Shown here: positions 24,940 through 35,063 of the stretch, piece by piece | How the letters are laid out: each line of letters starts with the position of its first letter | How positions within the stretch are numbered: position 1 is the stretch's first letter | From: an uncultured Bacillota bacterium | GTDB lineage: Bacteria; Bacillota; Clostridia; Oscillospirales; Oscillospiraceae | Reading direction: 5' to 3' | Assembly (NCBI GenBank): GCA_947172355.1 | Contig: CAMWBA010000012.1 | Span: 1-35,810 of the forward strand | Length of the DNA stretch: 35,810 nucleotides | Position numbers and translations under genes: made by a program | The notes under the pieces: model-generated | Databases searched by the model: none | The model's input: only the letters and a program-made list of their open reading frames with translations | What the model was told of the DNA's origin: nothing

Positions 24940-27057
24940 TTATTTCGCTACAAAAACCATAACGCTCCTGGCTCGTATTACCGTTTGGGCACTGGGGAGT
25001 ACACTGGGCTTCTGCTCCGCCTGCCAGGTGTCCACCGCTTTCTCCCAGCACAGGGAGGCGGGCAGTTGGGGCAGCTGGATCTCCAGATCCCCCCAATAGG
25101 CGTTGGAGGCTATATAGACAATTTCCGGGCCGGCGTCCCGCTCCCAGCCGCTGAACATAACCCCCACATAGCGGTCCTGACTGTCAAAGGGCCGGTCCCG
25201 CCAGGGCGTCACCCCGTGGAAACTGACATCCGGAAAGCCGTGGACCCCACCGCCGGTGGTAGCCCGCACCACCCGGTGCGTCCTGCGGAAGCGGATCATA
25301 AATTGGAAGAACTCAAACATGTCTTGATTTTGCTCCAGTCGGCTCCAGTCCAGCCAGGAGATGATATTGTCCTGACAGTATGCATTATTATTGCCAAACT
25401 GGGTGTTGCAGAACTCGTCCCCTGCCAGGAACATCGGAACGCCTCTGGAGCACATCAGCAGCGCAAAGGCATTGCGGCACATCCGCTTGCGCAGGGCATT
25501 GATATCCGGGTCAGAGCTCTCTCCCTCTGTGCCGCAGTTCCAGCTGTTGTTGTCGTTAGCCCCATCGGTGCTGTTCCAGCCGTTGGATTCGTTATGTTTG
25601 TCGTTATAGGAGTACAAATCCCACAGGGTAAAGCCGTCGTGGCAGGTGATAAAATTGACCGAAGCGTTGCTGCCCCCCCGGTCGCCGTACATATCCTGGG
25701 AGCCCGCCAGCCGCAGGGCGGCGCCCTGTGCCAAGCCTGGGTCCCCTTTGAGATAGCGGCGGATATCGTCCCGGTAGCGGCCGTTCCACTCCGCCCACCG
25801 GTTCCAGGAGGGGAAGGTGCCCACCTGATACAGCCCGCCGGCGTCCCACGCCTCGGCAATGAGCTTAACATCCCCTAAAATCGGGTCGAAGGCCAGGGTC
25901 TGGAGCAGCGGCGGCGCCCCCATGGGGGAACCATCTTCGCTGCGTCCCAGAATGGAGGCCAAGTCAAACCGGAATCCGTCTACCCGATAGGTGGTGACCC
26001 AGTAGCGCAGACAGTCCAAAATCATCTGCCGGACAATAGGGTGATTGCAGTTCATGGTATTGCCGCAGCCGCTGAAATTATAGTAGTGTCCATCAGGGGT
26101 GAGCAGGTAATAGATGTTGTTGTCAAACCCTTTGAATGAGAAGAAGGGGCCCCGCTCGTCCCCCTCGGCAGTGTGGTTAAATACCACATCCAAGTAGACC
26201 TCAATCCCCCGCTGGTGGAAGGCTTGAATCAGCTCCTTCAGCTCGTTGCCCTCCCGGTTATATTCTGTGCTGGCGGTGTAACTGGTATTGGGTGAGAAAA
26301 AGCTGACTGTGCTGTATCCCCAGTAATTATAGAGGGTATTTCCGTTATGATGGCGATAATCCTGCATCTCGTCGAACTCAAAAATCGGCATCAGCTCCAC
26401 CGCGTTGACCCCCAACGATTCCAAATAAGGAATCTTTTCCTTCAATCCGGCAAAGGTCCCCGGGTACGTTACGCCAGAGGAGGCATCTTTGGTATAGCCT
26501 CGGACATGGAGCTCATAGATAATAAGGTCCTCCATGGGGGTGAGAGGCTGCTGACTGTCCCGCCAGTCAAAATCGTCTTTGACGACCCGCGCCTTATAGT
26601 GCTGGCCTCGGGGCGCGGTGGCCCCCCACTGGCTCTGGCCGGTGACCGCTTTAGCGTAGGGATCCAGCAGATAACGAGTCTTGTCAAAGATGAGTCCCTT
26701 TTTGGGGTCGTAGGGGCCGTCCACCCGATAAGCATACTCAAACTCCTCTATATTCAGCTTGAATACAATCATGGAATATACATTGCCGATGCGGTAGTGC
26801 TGGGGGAACGGCAGTACGGCAAAGGGTTCGTCCTCAGTCCGGTGGAACAGCAGCAGCTCGATAGAGGTTGCTCCATGGGAGTGGACCGTAAAGTTCACTC
26901 CGCCGGGGATTGCGGTAGCGCCGTTGACCTCGTAAAAGCCGGGTCGAACGTCAAAGCCGGCAATCTGGTCCAGAGGGACCAGATGGATGGTGCGGGGCAG
27001 GCTCAGTTGGGGCAGTCCCGCTTCCGTTTTGGAAGCGGTATGGACTTGTCGCTCCAT
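24940..27057 (-). CDS. Glycogen debranching enzyme GlgX / type I pullulanase-isoamylase family
   Basis: GH13 motifs DVVFNHTAEGD, GFRFDLAS, IAEAWDAGG, FITCHDGFTLWDL. ATG at 27057 preceded by GGAGGAACCCATCT; the track ORF start is upstream. Confidence 0.92.
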   Translation of the reverse strand: MERQVHTASKTEAGLPQLSLPRTIHLVPLDQIAGFDVRPGFYEVNGATAIPGGVNFTVHSHGATSIELLLFHRTEDEPFAVLPFPQHYRIGNVYSMIVFKLNIEEFEYAYRVDGPYDPKKGLIFDKTRYLLDPYAKAVTGQSQWGATAPRGQHYKARVVKDDFDWRDSQQPLTPMEDLIIYELHVRGYTKDASSGVTYPGTFAGLKEKIPYLESLGVNAVELMPIFEFDEMQDYRHHNGNTLYNYWGYSTVSFFSPNTSYTASTEYNREGNELKELIQAFHQRGIEVYLDVVFNHTAEGDERGPFFSFKGFDNNIYYLLTPDGHYYNFSGCGNTMNCNHPIVRQMILDCLRYWVTTYRVDGFRFDLASILGRSEDGSPMGAPPLLQTLAFDPILGDVKLIAEAWDAGGLYQVGTFPSWNRWAEWNGRYRDDIRRYLKGDPGLAQGAALRLAGSQDMYGDRGGSNASVNFITCHDGFTLWDLYSYNDKHNESNGWNSTDGANDNNSWNCGTEGESSDPDINALRKRMCRNAFALLMCSRGVPMFLAGDEFCNTQFGNNNAYCQDNIISWLDWSRLEQNQDMFEFFQFMIRFRRTHRVVRATTGGGVHGFPDVSFHGVTPWRDRPFDSQDRYVGVMFSGWERDAGPEIVYIASNAYWGDLEIQLPQLPASLCWEKAVDTWQAEQKPSVLPSAQTVIRARSVMVFVAK

Positions 27058-27184
27058 AGATGGGTTCCTCCATTCAAAAATAGTTCCCGGTTCGGTGATG
27101 TGCCCCCGGTTCCAACTGTCCCAGGCTTCCTCCTTCCAGGCGGGAGTACCGGGAAAGGAATCCGGACCACACAATGATAGCTAA

Positions 27185-27213
27185 ATTATACGCCGCTTTT
27201 TCTTTTTTGTAAA
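27185..27213 (-). promoter_or_regulatory. Sigma-A promoter for the glgX-like gene
   Basis: Minus strand TTTACA-N17-TATAAT. Confidence 0.75.
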
Positions 27214-27255
27214 CTATGCCCAGACTCCTCTTTGCGGTTTTTCCTCTTTGACCCC

Positions 27256-27284
27256 TTGCACACAGAGATAAAATTTGATATAAT
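27256..27284 (+). promoter_or_regulatory. Sigma-A promoter for the bactofilin gene
   Basis: TTGCAC-N17-TATAAT. Confidence 0.75.
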
Positions 27285-27349
27285 TTCTTACACGTTGGCA
27301 ACCCCGGCCCTGTGGCCGGCGAATGAATAAACGTAAGGAGCGATTCATT

Positions 27350-27844
27350 ATGGGTTTATTTGGACCAGCTAAGCAGGAACCGGTCAGTCCTGCCGCCTTT
27401 GAAAACGACACCTTTGAGGAACCCTTCGATTCTCTGCCCACCTTACCAAAGCCCCACAGCAACACCATCATCGCAAAGGGAATCACCGTCACTGGTGTGA
27501 TCCGGGGAGAAGGCGCGGTACAGGTCGAGGGCTGCATTGAAGGCGAAATTGATTTGAAGGGCAGCGTCACCGTAACCACCACCGGTCAGGTGCAGGGGCC
27601 TGTCACCGCCGACACCATCCGCATTGCGGGCGATGTGCAGGGCAGCGTTACCGCCCGGGAGCACCTGTGCCTGGAACGGACGGGCAGTATTCACGGCGAT
27701 ATTTCCACCGCCTCCCTGGTGGTGGAGAACGGCCGTCTGGATGGCAGCAGCACCATGCTCACCCCCCCTGCGCGGCCCCAGGAGCCGGTACTCACTTCGG
27801 ACGACCTTCAGTTTGGCGAGAATTATCAGCTTGATGACCAGTAA
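27350..27844 (+). CDS. Bactofilin (polymer-forming cytoskeletal protein)
   Basis: Repeating beta-helix pattern: SNTIIAKGITVTGVIRGEGAVQVEGCIEGEIDLKGSVTVTTTGQVQGPVTADTIRIAGDVQGSVTAREHLCLERTGSIHGDIS. ATG at 27350 with SD AAGGAG. Confidence 0.93.
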   Translation: MGLFGPAKQEPVSPAAFENDTFEEPFDSLPTLPKPHSNTIIAKGITVTGVIRGEGAVQVEGCIEGEIDLKGSVTVTTTGQVQGPVTADTIRIAGDVQGSVTAREHLCLERTGSIHGDISTASLVVENGRLDGSSTMLTPPARPQEPVLTSDDLQFGENYQLDDQ

Positions 27845-27848
27845 ATCA

Positions 27849-27876
27849 AAAAGCGGTCCCGAACGGGACCGCTTTT
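27849..27876 (+). terminator. Bactofilin gene terminator
   Basis: AAAAGCGGTCCC GAAC GGGACCGCTTTT then CCTATTTTT. Confidence 0.88.
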
Positions 27877-27915
27877 CCTATTTTTAGAAGTCTGCTGCAA
27901 GATTCCCCCCAGCCT

Positions 27916-29106
27916 TTATGCCGCTTTAATGTGGTGCTTCTCCGCGTAGCCGGTGAGGATCAGGGTGAGCGCGCCGTCACCGGTGACGTTGCAGGCGGTG
28001 CCAAAGCTATCCTGGAGTGCGAAGATGGCGAGCATCAGGCCCTGACCGGCACCGTCAAAGCCCAACACGCCGGAAATCAGCCCCAGCGACGCCACCACCG
28101 TCCCGCCGGGAACCCCAGGGGCGCCGATGGCGAACACCGCCAAAAGCACACAGAAGAGCACCATTGTCCCGGCTTCGGGCGGCTTGCCATAAAGCACTTG
28201 GGAGACGGTCATACAGAAAAACACCTCTGTGAGAACGGAGCCGCACAGGTGGATGTTGGCAAAGAGGGGGACTCCAAAGTCCACCATGTCGCTGCGCAGG
28301 CCCTTGCTCTTGTGGGCACACTGGAGGGCGACCGCCAAGGTGGCGGCGGAGGACATGGTTCCCACAGCGGTGAGATAGGCCGGGCCATAGTGCTTGACAA
28401 CTTCAATACCCGACCGGCCGGAGTAGGCCCCGGCTGCGCCGTAGAGAACCACCAGCCAGATGTAGTGGCCCGCCATTACAATGACGATGGCGATCAGGAA
28501 CACGGGCAGCTGCTGGGTAATGGAGCCGTTCCACCCCAGCTGGTAGAAGGTGGAGGCGATGAAGAAGGGCAGAATGGGTATAATCACCCGCTTTACAATA
28601 TCCAGAACAATGCTTTGGAACTCCTCCAGAATCGCGGTGATGGTCTTTGCTTTGGTCCACACGGCAGCCAGACCGATCAGGACAGAGAAAACCAAGGCGC
28701 TCATCACCGGCATGATCTGGGGGATGGCCAGCTCAAAGGGGACGGGCAGGCCAGCTCCCTCCTTGGCGGCAGAGGCAATATTCAGATGAGGAATGATGGC
28801 GTAGCCTGCACCCATGGACAAAAAGGCGGCCAGCACAGAACTGACATAGGCGATGACTATGGCTACCCCTAGCAGCCGGGTAGCATTGCTGCCCAGCTTG
28901 GTGATGGAGGGGGCAATGAAGCCAATGATGATGAGGGGAACACAGAAGTTGATCAGCTGGCCCAGAATATACTTGACCGTACCAATGACATTGACCACCG
29001 CACCGGCAAAGGGCAGCGAACTGCCCTGGGGGATGAGCAGTCCCAGCACAGCGCCCGCCACCACGCCAATCAGCAGCTTCACGAGAAAGTTTTCCGATTT
29101 TTTCAT
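27916..29106 (-). CDS. Dicarboxylate/amino acid:cation symporter (DAACS family)
   Basis: MKKSENFLVKLLIGVVAGAVLGLLIPQG…; GAPGVPGGTVVASLG and conserved C-terminal TM motifs. Start at 29106 by SD GAAAGGAG. Confidence 0.9.
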   Translation of the reverse strand: MKKSENFLVKLLIGVVAGAVLGLLIPQGSSLPFAGAVVNVIGTVKYILGQLINFCVPLIIIGFIAPSITKLGSNATRLLGVAIVIAYVSSVLAAFLSMGAGYAIIPHLNIASAAKEGAGLPVPFELAIPQIMPVMSALVFSVLIGLAAVWTKAKTITAILEEFQSIVLDIVKRVIIPILPFFIASTFYQLGWNGSITQQLPVFLIAIVIVMAGHYIWLVVLYGAAGAYSGRSGIEVVKHYGPAYLTAVGTMSSAATLAVALQCAHKSKGLRSDMVDFGVPLFANIHLCGSVLTEVFFCMTVSQVLYGKPPEAGTMVLFCVLLAVFAIGAPGVPGGTVVASLGLISGVLGFDGAGQGLMLAIFALQDSFGTACNVTGDGALTLILTGYAEKHHIKAA

Positions 29107-29234
29107 AATAGTCTCCTTTCCTTTCTTCCAACACACAGCACACAAGTTGGATCTGTGGCCCACATGCAGACATGGTTCTGTGCTCCCTCTGGAACGGAAC
29201 CAGAATCTTGCGGCACAGTCAATGGTGCTCCTTC

Positions 29235-29263
29235 ACTATAGCACACGCTGCTGGAGAAATCAA
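29235..29263 (-). promoter_or_regulatory. Sigma-A promoter for the DAACS symporter
   Basis: Minus strand TTGATT-N17-TATAGT. Confidence 0.65.
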
Positions 29264-29386
29264 CCGCTTCCCACCACCGGGAGGGGCCTCAGCGGGAACC
29301 TATCGCCGCTTCTTCCCTGCCTCCCGCCGGGGAAACACGGTGCTTCGGACCCTCCCTCACCCTCCGGGGACCGTCCCAAACAGGCC

Positions 29387-29947
29387 CTAGGCCAACAGGG
29401 TATGCTCCAGCAGAATTTTCACCCCCATCCCGATGAGAACCAGCCCTCCGGCCAGCTCCGCCCGACTCTTGAAGCGGCTTCCAAAAACGGCGCCCACCTT
29501 CACCCCAACCGCAGACAGCAGGAAGGTCGTCCCGCCGATAAAGGCGACAGCGGGCAGAATATCCGCCTGGAGAAAGGCAAAGGTAACTCCCACTGCCAAG
29601 GCGTCGATGGAGGTGGCCACCGCCAGGGGCAGCATGGCCCGAAATCCAAAGGAGGCATCCAGCTCCTCCGCGGCTCCCCCTCTGGCCTCCCGCACCATAT
29701 TAAAGCCAATCAATCCCAGCAGGCCAAAGGCAATCCAATGATCGACTGACACAATCATCCCCTGGAACCGCACCCCCAGCAGCCATCCCAGCAGGGGCAT
29801 CAGGGCCTGGAAGCCTCCAAACCAGGCGCCGCAGGTCAGACAGTGCCCCAACCGGGGCCGTCCGGTGGACAGCCCCTTGCATACAGATACGGCGAAAGCA
29901 TCCATAGACAGGCTGACCGCAATGATAAAAAGCTCATAAAGGCGCAT
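29387..29947 (-). CDS. mntP: Manganese efflux pump MntP
   Basis: Six TM; SLSMDAFAVSVCKGL and ATSIDALAVGVTFAFL repeats; downstream of a yybP-ykoY riboswitch. Confidence 0.94.
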   Translation of the reverse strand: MRLYELFIIAVSLSMDAFAVSVCKGLSTGRPRLGHCLTCGAWFGGFQALMPLLGWLLGVRFQGMIVSVDHWIAFGLLGLIGFNMVREARGGAAEELDASFGFRAMLPLAVATSIDALAVGVTFAFLQADILPAVAFIGGTTFLLSAVGVKVGAVFGSRFKSRAELAGGLVLIGMGVKILLEHTLLA

Positions 29948-29975
29948 AAAAAGTCCCCCCGGTGTGTGAAAATAA

Positions 29976-30097
29976 GGAAAAGACCTACCTGCCCTAAGGA
30001 CAGGTAAGTCTCGTCATTTCAGGTCCGGCCAGGAGGGATACTCCCTCCAGTCTGTTGACCGGGCCGCACCCCTCTGGGTGCCGGCTACTCCCTTACT
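29976..30097 (-). ncRNA. yybP-ykoY manganese riboswitch
   Basis: Minus strand AAGGGAGTAGCCGG…GGTCAACA…GGCCGGACCTGAAATGACGAGACTTACCTGTCC…GGGCAGGTAGGTCTTTTCC: conserved GGGAGUAG and ACGAGAC elements and a terminator platform, upstream of mntP. Confidence 0.92.
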
Positions 30098-30106
30098 GTG
30101 CGTGTC

Positions 30107-30136
30107 AGTGTACCACAAAACCGCTGCCCCTGTCAA
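30107..30136 (-). promoter_or_regulatory. Promoter for riboswitch-mntP
   Basis: Minus strand TTGACA-N18-TACACT. Confidence 0.65.
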
Positions 30137-30237
30137 CCTATTTCCAAACACGGAAAAATATGCCCCAATATCCAACGTGCGGCCGTGCGGCAGCGGACCA
30201 TGTCCCCACTCCTTTGCCGCAGCCTTCACGCCGCCTT

Positions 30238-30885
30238 TTAAAGATGCAGGCACTTTTGTACTTCCTTTTGTTGCCCCAAAATCAGGACGGAACTTGTCTC
30301 ATCCAGCACCATGTCCGGGGTGATGCTCATATTCAGCCCATGTTCATTCCGAATCCCCAACACGTTGATGCCATATTTCCGCCGCAGGTCCAACTGAAGG
30401 ATGCTCCGCCCGCTCCACTCCTCCGGAGTGGACAGTTCAAAGATGGAGTAATTTTTGTCCAATTCGATGTAGTCCAAAATATGCTCTGAGGTACACCGGA
30501 TAGCCACCCAGGCAGCCAGCTGCTTTTCCGGATAGACCACCTCGTCCGCCCCGCAGCGCAGGAGAAATTTTTCCTGCACCCCCCGCGAGGCCCGTGCGAT
30601 CACCTTTTTGGCTCCCAACTCCTTCAGCAAATCCGCTGTCTCCAGGGAATTTTGAAACTTATCCCCAATGGCCACAATACAGACATCAAAATTGGGGATA
30701 TCCAAGGCGGAGAGAAATTCCCGGCTGGTACTGTCTCCAATCTGCGCATTGGTTACAAAGGGCAAAACGGTGTCCACACGCTCCTCATCACTGTCCACCG
30801 CCATCACCTGGTGGCCCAGACCATGGAGCTTTCTGGCCACATGCTGGCCAAAGCGGCCCAGCCCAATCAATAGGATAGTTTTCAC
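30238..30885 (-). CDS. KtrA/TrkA-family K+ uptake regulatory subunit
   Basis: ILLIGLGRFGQHVARKLHGLGHQVMAVDSDEERV Rossmann RCK_N plus RCK_C; GTG start with GGAGGG. Confidence 0.93.
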   Translation of the reverse strand: MKTILLIGLGRFGQHVARKLHGLGHQVMAVDSDEERVDTVLPFVTNAQIGDSTSREFLSALDIPNFDVCIVAIGDKFQNSLETADLLKELGAKKVIARASRGVQEKFLLRCGADEVVYPEKQLAAWVAIRCTSEHILDYIELDKNYSIFELSTPEEWSGRSILQLDLRRKYGINVLGIRNEHGLNMSITPDMVLDETSSVLILGQQKEVQKCLHL

Positions 30886-30954
30886 AAGGACCCTCCACTC
30901 TATTCCAGATATATCGTCGAACTGCTTCAGTCAAATGCAGGGATGCGGATTGTA

Positions 30955-32283
30955 TCACCCCACCATCAGCCTTTCCCGGGGCAGACGGGCAAGGCTCCGC
31001 TTCCCATCGGAGAGGGCGGCAAATACCAGGGTCAGCGCCCCTACCCGCCCCACATACATCAGCACGATCAAAACCATCCGGGACAGCCAGCCCAAGCTGG
31101 TGGTTATGCCCAGAGTCAGGCCCGCCGTTCCCACCGCTGAAGCGCTTTCAAACAGGCAGGTCAACAGGGGCAGTCCCTCCACCTGGCTGATCAACAGTCC
31201 GCCGGAGAGAAACAGCGTCAGATACAGCGTCAAAATCGCCATCGCGCTGCGTACCGTCTCCTCTTCAATCCGGCGGCCGAAAAAATGGGTATCGCTCCTG
31301 TGCCGGAATACCGAGGCCGCTGTGGACAGCATAACAGCCAGAGTGGTCACCTTCATCCCGCCCGCCGTGGACCCGGGCGCGCCCCCCACCAGCATCAGAA
31401 TAATCATAACTGCGACGCCGCCCTCGCTCATTAGCCCAAAGTCCAGCGTATTAAACCCCGCAGTCCTGGCGGTCACCGATTGGAACAGCGCCCCCCAAAA
31501 CCGCTCGCCCAGCGGGAGAGCGGCAAACTCGACCCAGAAAAAATACAGCGCAGGCAGAGCGATCAGCAGTACGGTGGCGGCGAGAATCACCTTGCTCTGC
31601 ATCCGATACCGCCGGACCTGCAGCCGGTTGGTCTTGACGTCCTCCCAGGTTATAAAGCTGATCCCGCCCACCACAATCAGCACCATAATCACCAGGTTGA
31701 CCACTGGCTGCGCCGCAAAGCCGGTAAGGGAGGAAAAGGGAGCCCTCACCCCCATCAAGTCAAACCCCGCATTGCAGAAAGCGGACACCGAGTGAAACAG
31801 GCTGTACCACAGTCCCTGAAGTATACCAAATTCCCGACAAAATACCGGCGCCAGGGCAACCGCCCCCAGCAGCTCAAAAACGGCGGTCGTGGTGATGACA
31901 AATCCGGTCAGCGAAACAATTCCGCCAATTTTGGGGGCAGAGATGGCGTCCTGCATAGCGCCCCGCTGCCAGAGGGAAATTTTTTGCCCCGCTGCCAGCG
32001 AGACCAGTACCGCAAAGGTAACCACTCCCATACCGCCAATCTGAATCAGCAGCAAAATCACAGCCTGTCCAAAGGTGCTCCAGTAGAGCGCGGTATCCTG
32101 GACCACCAGGCCGGTTACACAGGCGGCGGAGGTTGCGGTAAAGACGGCATCCAAAAAACTTGCACCCTGCCCATCCCTTGTGGATACCGGCAGCATCAGC
32201 AGCAGACTCCCCAGCAGAATGACCGCCGCAAACCCTAGAATAATGACCTGGGAAGAGGAAAGATTTCGTTTCATTTTCCACAT
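30955..32283 (-). CDS. KtrB/TrkH-family K+ transporter
   Basis: Polytopic; TATSAACVTGLVVQDTALYWS, SAFCNAGFDLMG, SVTARTAGFNTLDFG, ASAVGTAGLTLGIT P-loops. Confidence 0.94.
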   Translation of the reverse strand: MWKMKRNLSSSQVIILGFAAVILLGSLLLMLPVSTRDGQGASFLDAVFTATSAACVTGLVVQDTALYWSTFGQAVILLLIQIGGMGVVTFAVLVSLAAGQKISLWQRGAMQDAISAPKIGGIVSLTGFVITTTAVFELLGAVALAPVFCREFGILQGLWYSLFHSVSAFCNAGFDLMGVRAPFSSLTGFAAQPVVNLVIMVLIVVGGISFITWEDVKTNRLQVRRYRMQSKVILAATVLLIALPALYFFWVEFAALPLGERFWGALFQSVTARTAGFNTLDFGLMSEGGVAVMIILMLVGGAPGSTAGGMKVTTLAVMLSTAASVFRHRSDTHFFGRRIEEETVRSAMAILTLYLTLFLSGGLLISQVEGLPLLTCLFESASAVGTAGLTLGITTSLGWLSRMVLIVLMYVGRVGALTLVFAALSDGKRSLARLPRERLMVG

Positions 32284-32447
32284 AATACGCGCCTCAGTAC
32301 CAATTCAGTGAACTTGCTGTCTGCACTCTTATCTTCCTAGTATAGCACAGAAATGAAAAAGGTCAACCGCCGCCGGCGGATTTTTGCAACGTGCTTTTTC
32401 GTCTGCTTGCCTCTTTTCTTTTTCTTTCGCCTGTGCTATACTATAGA

Positions 32448-32993
32448 ATGAATTTGTATGTAAAGGTTGGGAACTTTTTGGACAACATCATCCTCACAGG
32501 CATGCCGGGCTCCGGCAAGAGCACCATCGGCGTTTTGCTGGCCAAGGCGCTGGGATACAGCTTTGTAGACGTTGACCTGGTCATTCAGGAGCGGGAGGGG
32601 GCCCTGCTCCAAGAGATTTTGAACCGCCAGGGGACTGCCGGCTTTTTGGCTGTGGAGGAGGCGGCGGTATTGAGTTTGGATTGCCGCCGCCATGTTGTGG
32701 CGCCGGGGGGCAGCGCCATGTGCCGGGAGCGGGCTGCCCGGCATTTGAGCGGGCTGGGTCCCATCGTCTACCTCAATGTTCCCCTGGAAGAGCTGCTGCG
32801 CCGTATTCAAAATATGGCTCAGCGGGGTATTGCCATGGAGCCCGGTCAGACTCTGGCCGACGTACTGGCCTACCGCGACCCCCTTTACCGCAAATATGCC
32901 GACCTGATCGTGGACTGTCCCCCGGGCCAGCCTCTTGATCAGACGGTCCAGTTGGTTCGTACCGCTTTGACGGAAAGCGGCCTGTTCCGCTGA
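32448..32993 (+). CDS. aroK: Shikimate kinase
   Basis: ILTGMPGSGKSTIGVLLA, FVDVDLVIQEREG, YRDPLYRKYAD. Start uncertain: ATG 32448 coincides with the predicted TSS; TTG 32478 with AAAGG upstream is an alternative. Confidence 0.9.
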   Translation: MNLYVKVGNFLDNIILTGMPGSGKSTIGVLLAKALGYSFVDVDLVIQEREGALLQEILNRQGTAGFLAVEEAAVLSLDCRRHVVAPGGSAMCRERAARHLSGLGPIVYLNVPLEELLRRIQNMAQRGIAMEPGQTLADVLAYRDPLYRKYADLIVDCPPGQPLDQTVQLVRTALTESGLFR

Positions 32994-33129
32994 AAAACAC
33001 CCCAGCCCACAGGGAAAAGCGTGGGCCGTCACAGTACAGCTGTGCCGAATCGCAGCGGGCTGCTTTTGCCGGACAAGGCAATCCACGCGGTATGGTGAAA
33101 AAAGCCGCTGCACGAAAAGGAAGTTTTGA

Positions 33130-35043
33130 ATGCAATTTGTAGACCTGGGGCTGAACGCCCCCATTTTGAAAGCCCTAACGGAGCAGGGCTACCACAAACC
33201 ATCCCCCATACAAGAAAAGGCCATCCCCCCCGCTCTGGCCGGGCGGGACGTTTTGGGCTGTGCTCAGACAGGCACCGGCAAGACCTGTGCCTTCGCAGCG
33301 CCGATTTTACAGCGTCTGGAAGCTGTCCGGGGCCCCAAGCGGCCCATCCGGGCGCTGATCCTCACCCCCACCCGGGAACTGGCCATCCAGATCGGCGAGA
33401 GCTTCGCCGCCTACGGTAAATATCTTAAACTGCGCCACACCGTCATCTTCGGCGGCGTGGGCCAAACGCCCCAGGTGGAGGCCCTGAAACGGGGCACAGA
33501 CATTCTGGTCGCCACCCCAGGCCGGCTTATGGATCTCCACAGCCAGGGGTTTCTCTCTCTGGAGAACCTGGAAATTTTTGTCTTGGACGAGGCCGACCGA
33601 ATGCTGGACATGGGCTTTATCCACGATGTTCGGAAAATTTTGAAGTGGCTGCCCCCAAAAAAGCAGACCCTTTTCTTCTCCGCCACCATGCCCCCGGAGA
33701 TCGCCGACCTGGTAAACTCCCTGCTCAAGAACCCGGTGAAAGTGGCCGTGGACCCAATCTCCTCCCCGGTGGAGGTCATCCGTCAGTCTGTTTATCTGGT
33801 CGATAAGGGGAATAAGCCCCATCTCCTGGCCCATCTGATGGAGCAAAAACAGGTGAAAAACGCCTTGGTCTTCACCCGCACCAAACATGGAGCCAATAAG
33901 GTGGCCCGGGACCTAGGCAAAGCAGGCATCTCCGCTGCCGCCATCCACGGCAACAAGAGCCAGACCGCCCGGCAGCAGGCCCTGGCCGACTTCAAGATGG
34001 GGAACATCCGCTGTCTGGTAGCCACCGACATCGCTGCCCGGGGCCTGGATATCGAGGAACTGTCCCATGTATTTAACTACAATCTGCCTGAAGTGCCGGA
34101 AACCTATGTCCACCGCATCGGGCGCACCGGCCGGGCAGGCCGGTGCGGCGAGGCCATCGCCTTCTGTGACTTCGGGGAGAAGCCCCTGCTGCGCGACATC
34201 GAGAAGCTGATTGGAAAGAAGGTCCCTCTGGTGGACGACCATCCCTACCCCATGCAGGTCTTTGAGGCCCCCAAGCGGGATAAGAACGGAAAAATCATCA
34301 ACCAGGAGGACGCCGAAGCCCGTCAGGCCGCCCGGGAACGCCGCCGGGAACGGGAGGAGGCCAAGCATCTGTCTGAGCAGGCCGCTCAGGAGAAGAAAGC
34401 GGCCAAGACTCCGCCCCCCGCAGCTGACGGGGCTGTCCAGCCCGAAGCCCCCGCCAAAAAGAGACGCCGCCGGAAAAAGAAATCCACCGCCCCCTCCGAG
34501 GAGACAATCACCCTCCGTCCAGCCCCTGTGGAGACGGAGGAGACATCTTTGGGCGCTCCGCCCCCCTCTGCCCCCAAGCGGGGCGTACGGCCCGGAGCTC
34601 TGATGGACACCGGCGACTCTATGCCCAACACCGAGTTTTACCGGCCTAATCCCCTGGACAGCGACGTCATCATGGACGCCACCGCCCGCCTTTTGGCCCC
34701 CAAGCGTTCGCTGCTGTCCTCCATCCTGCCCCCTAAAAAGCAGGAGACGAAAAAGCAGTCCGCACCTCAAACGGCCAAACCGGCCAAAGCCCAGGACGCT
34801 AAAAAGGCAAAACGGCCCAAGCCTGACCCATCTCAGGGGAGAAGGACCCAAACGCCCGCCAAAGCCAAGCAGGCGCAGCCGAAAAAGGCTGTTCCCACCC
34901 CTCAGCAGTCCAAAAAAAGGAGCTCCAGCCCCCCACGCCGGGATCGCCGGATGCCCCCCGAGCCGCCCCGGAAGAACCAGCCCAAGGACTCCACCGAGCA
35001 GGCCAGCTTGATGAAGCCCTATTATCTGGACATTGGAAGATAA
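33130..35043 (+). CDS. DEAD-box ATP-dependent RNA helicase with long basic C-terminal tail
   Basis: [50 protein letters not shown]-terminal ~230 aa rich in K/R/P/A. Confidence 0.95.
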   Translation: MQFVDLGLNAPILKALTEQGYHKPSPIQEKAIPPALAGRDVLGCAQTGTGKTCAFAAPILQRLEAVRGPKRPIRALILTPTRELAIQIGESFAAYGKYLKLRHTVIFGGVGQTPQVEALKRGTDILVATPGRLMDLHSQGFLSLENLEIFVLDEADRMLDMGFIHDVRKILKWLPPKKQTLFFSATMPPEIADLVNSLLKNPVKVAVDPISSPVEVIRQSVYLVDKGNKPHLLAHLMEQKQVKNALVFTRTKHGANKVARDLGKAGISAAAIHGNKSQTARQQALADFKMGNIRCLVATDIAARGLDIEELSHVFNYNLPEVPETYVHRIGRTGRAGRCGEAIAFCDFGEKPLLRDIEKLIGKKVPLVDDHPYPMQVFEAPKRDKNGKIINQEDAEARQAARERRREREEAKHLSEQAAQEKKAAKTPPPAADGAVQPEAPAKKRRRRKKKSTAPSEETITLRPAPVETEETSLGAPPPSAPKRGVRPGALMDTGDSMPNTEFYRPNPLDSDVIMDATARLLAPKRSLLSSILPPKKQETKKQSAPQTAKPAKAQDAKKAKRPKPDPSQGRRTQTPAKAKQAQPKKAVPTPQQSKKRSSSPPRRDRRMPPEPPRKNQPKDSTEQASLMKPYYLDIGR

Positions 35044-35063
35044 GCGAAAGGAGGACGAACACA

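Noticed and set aside
30014-30253. 79-aa minus-strand ORF upstream of mntP
   Set aside because: Overlaps the yybP-ykoY riboswitch and its promoter; not a credible protein.
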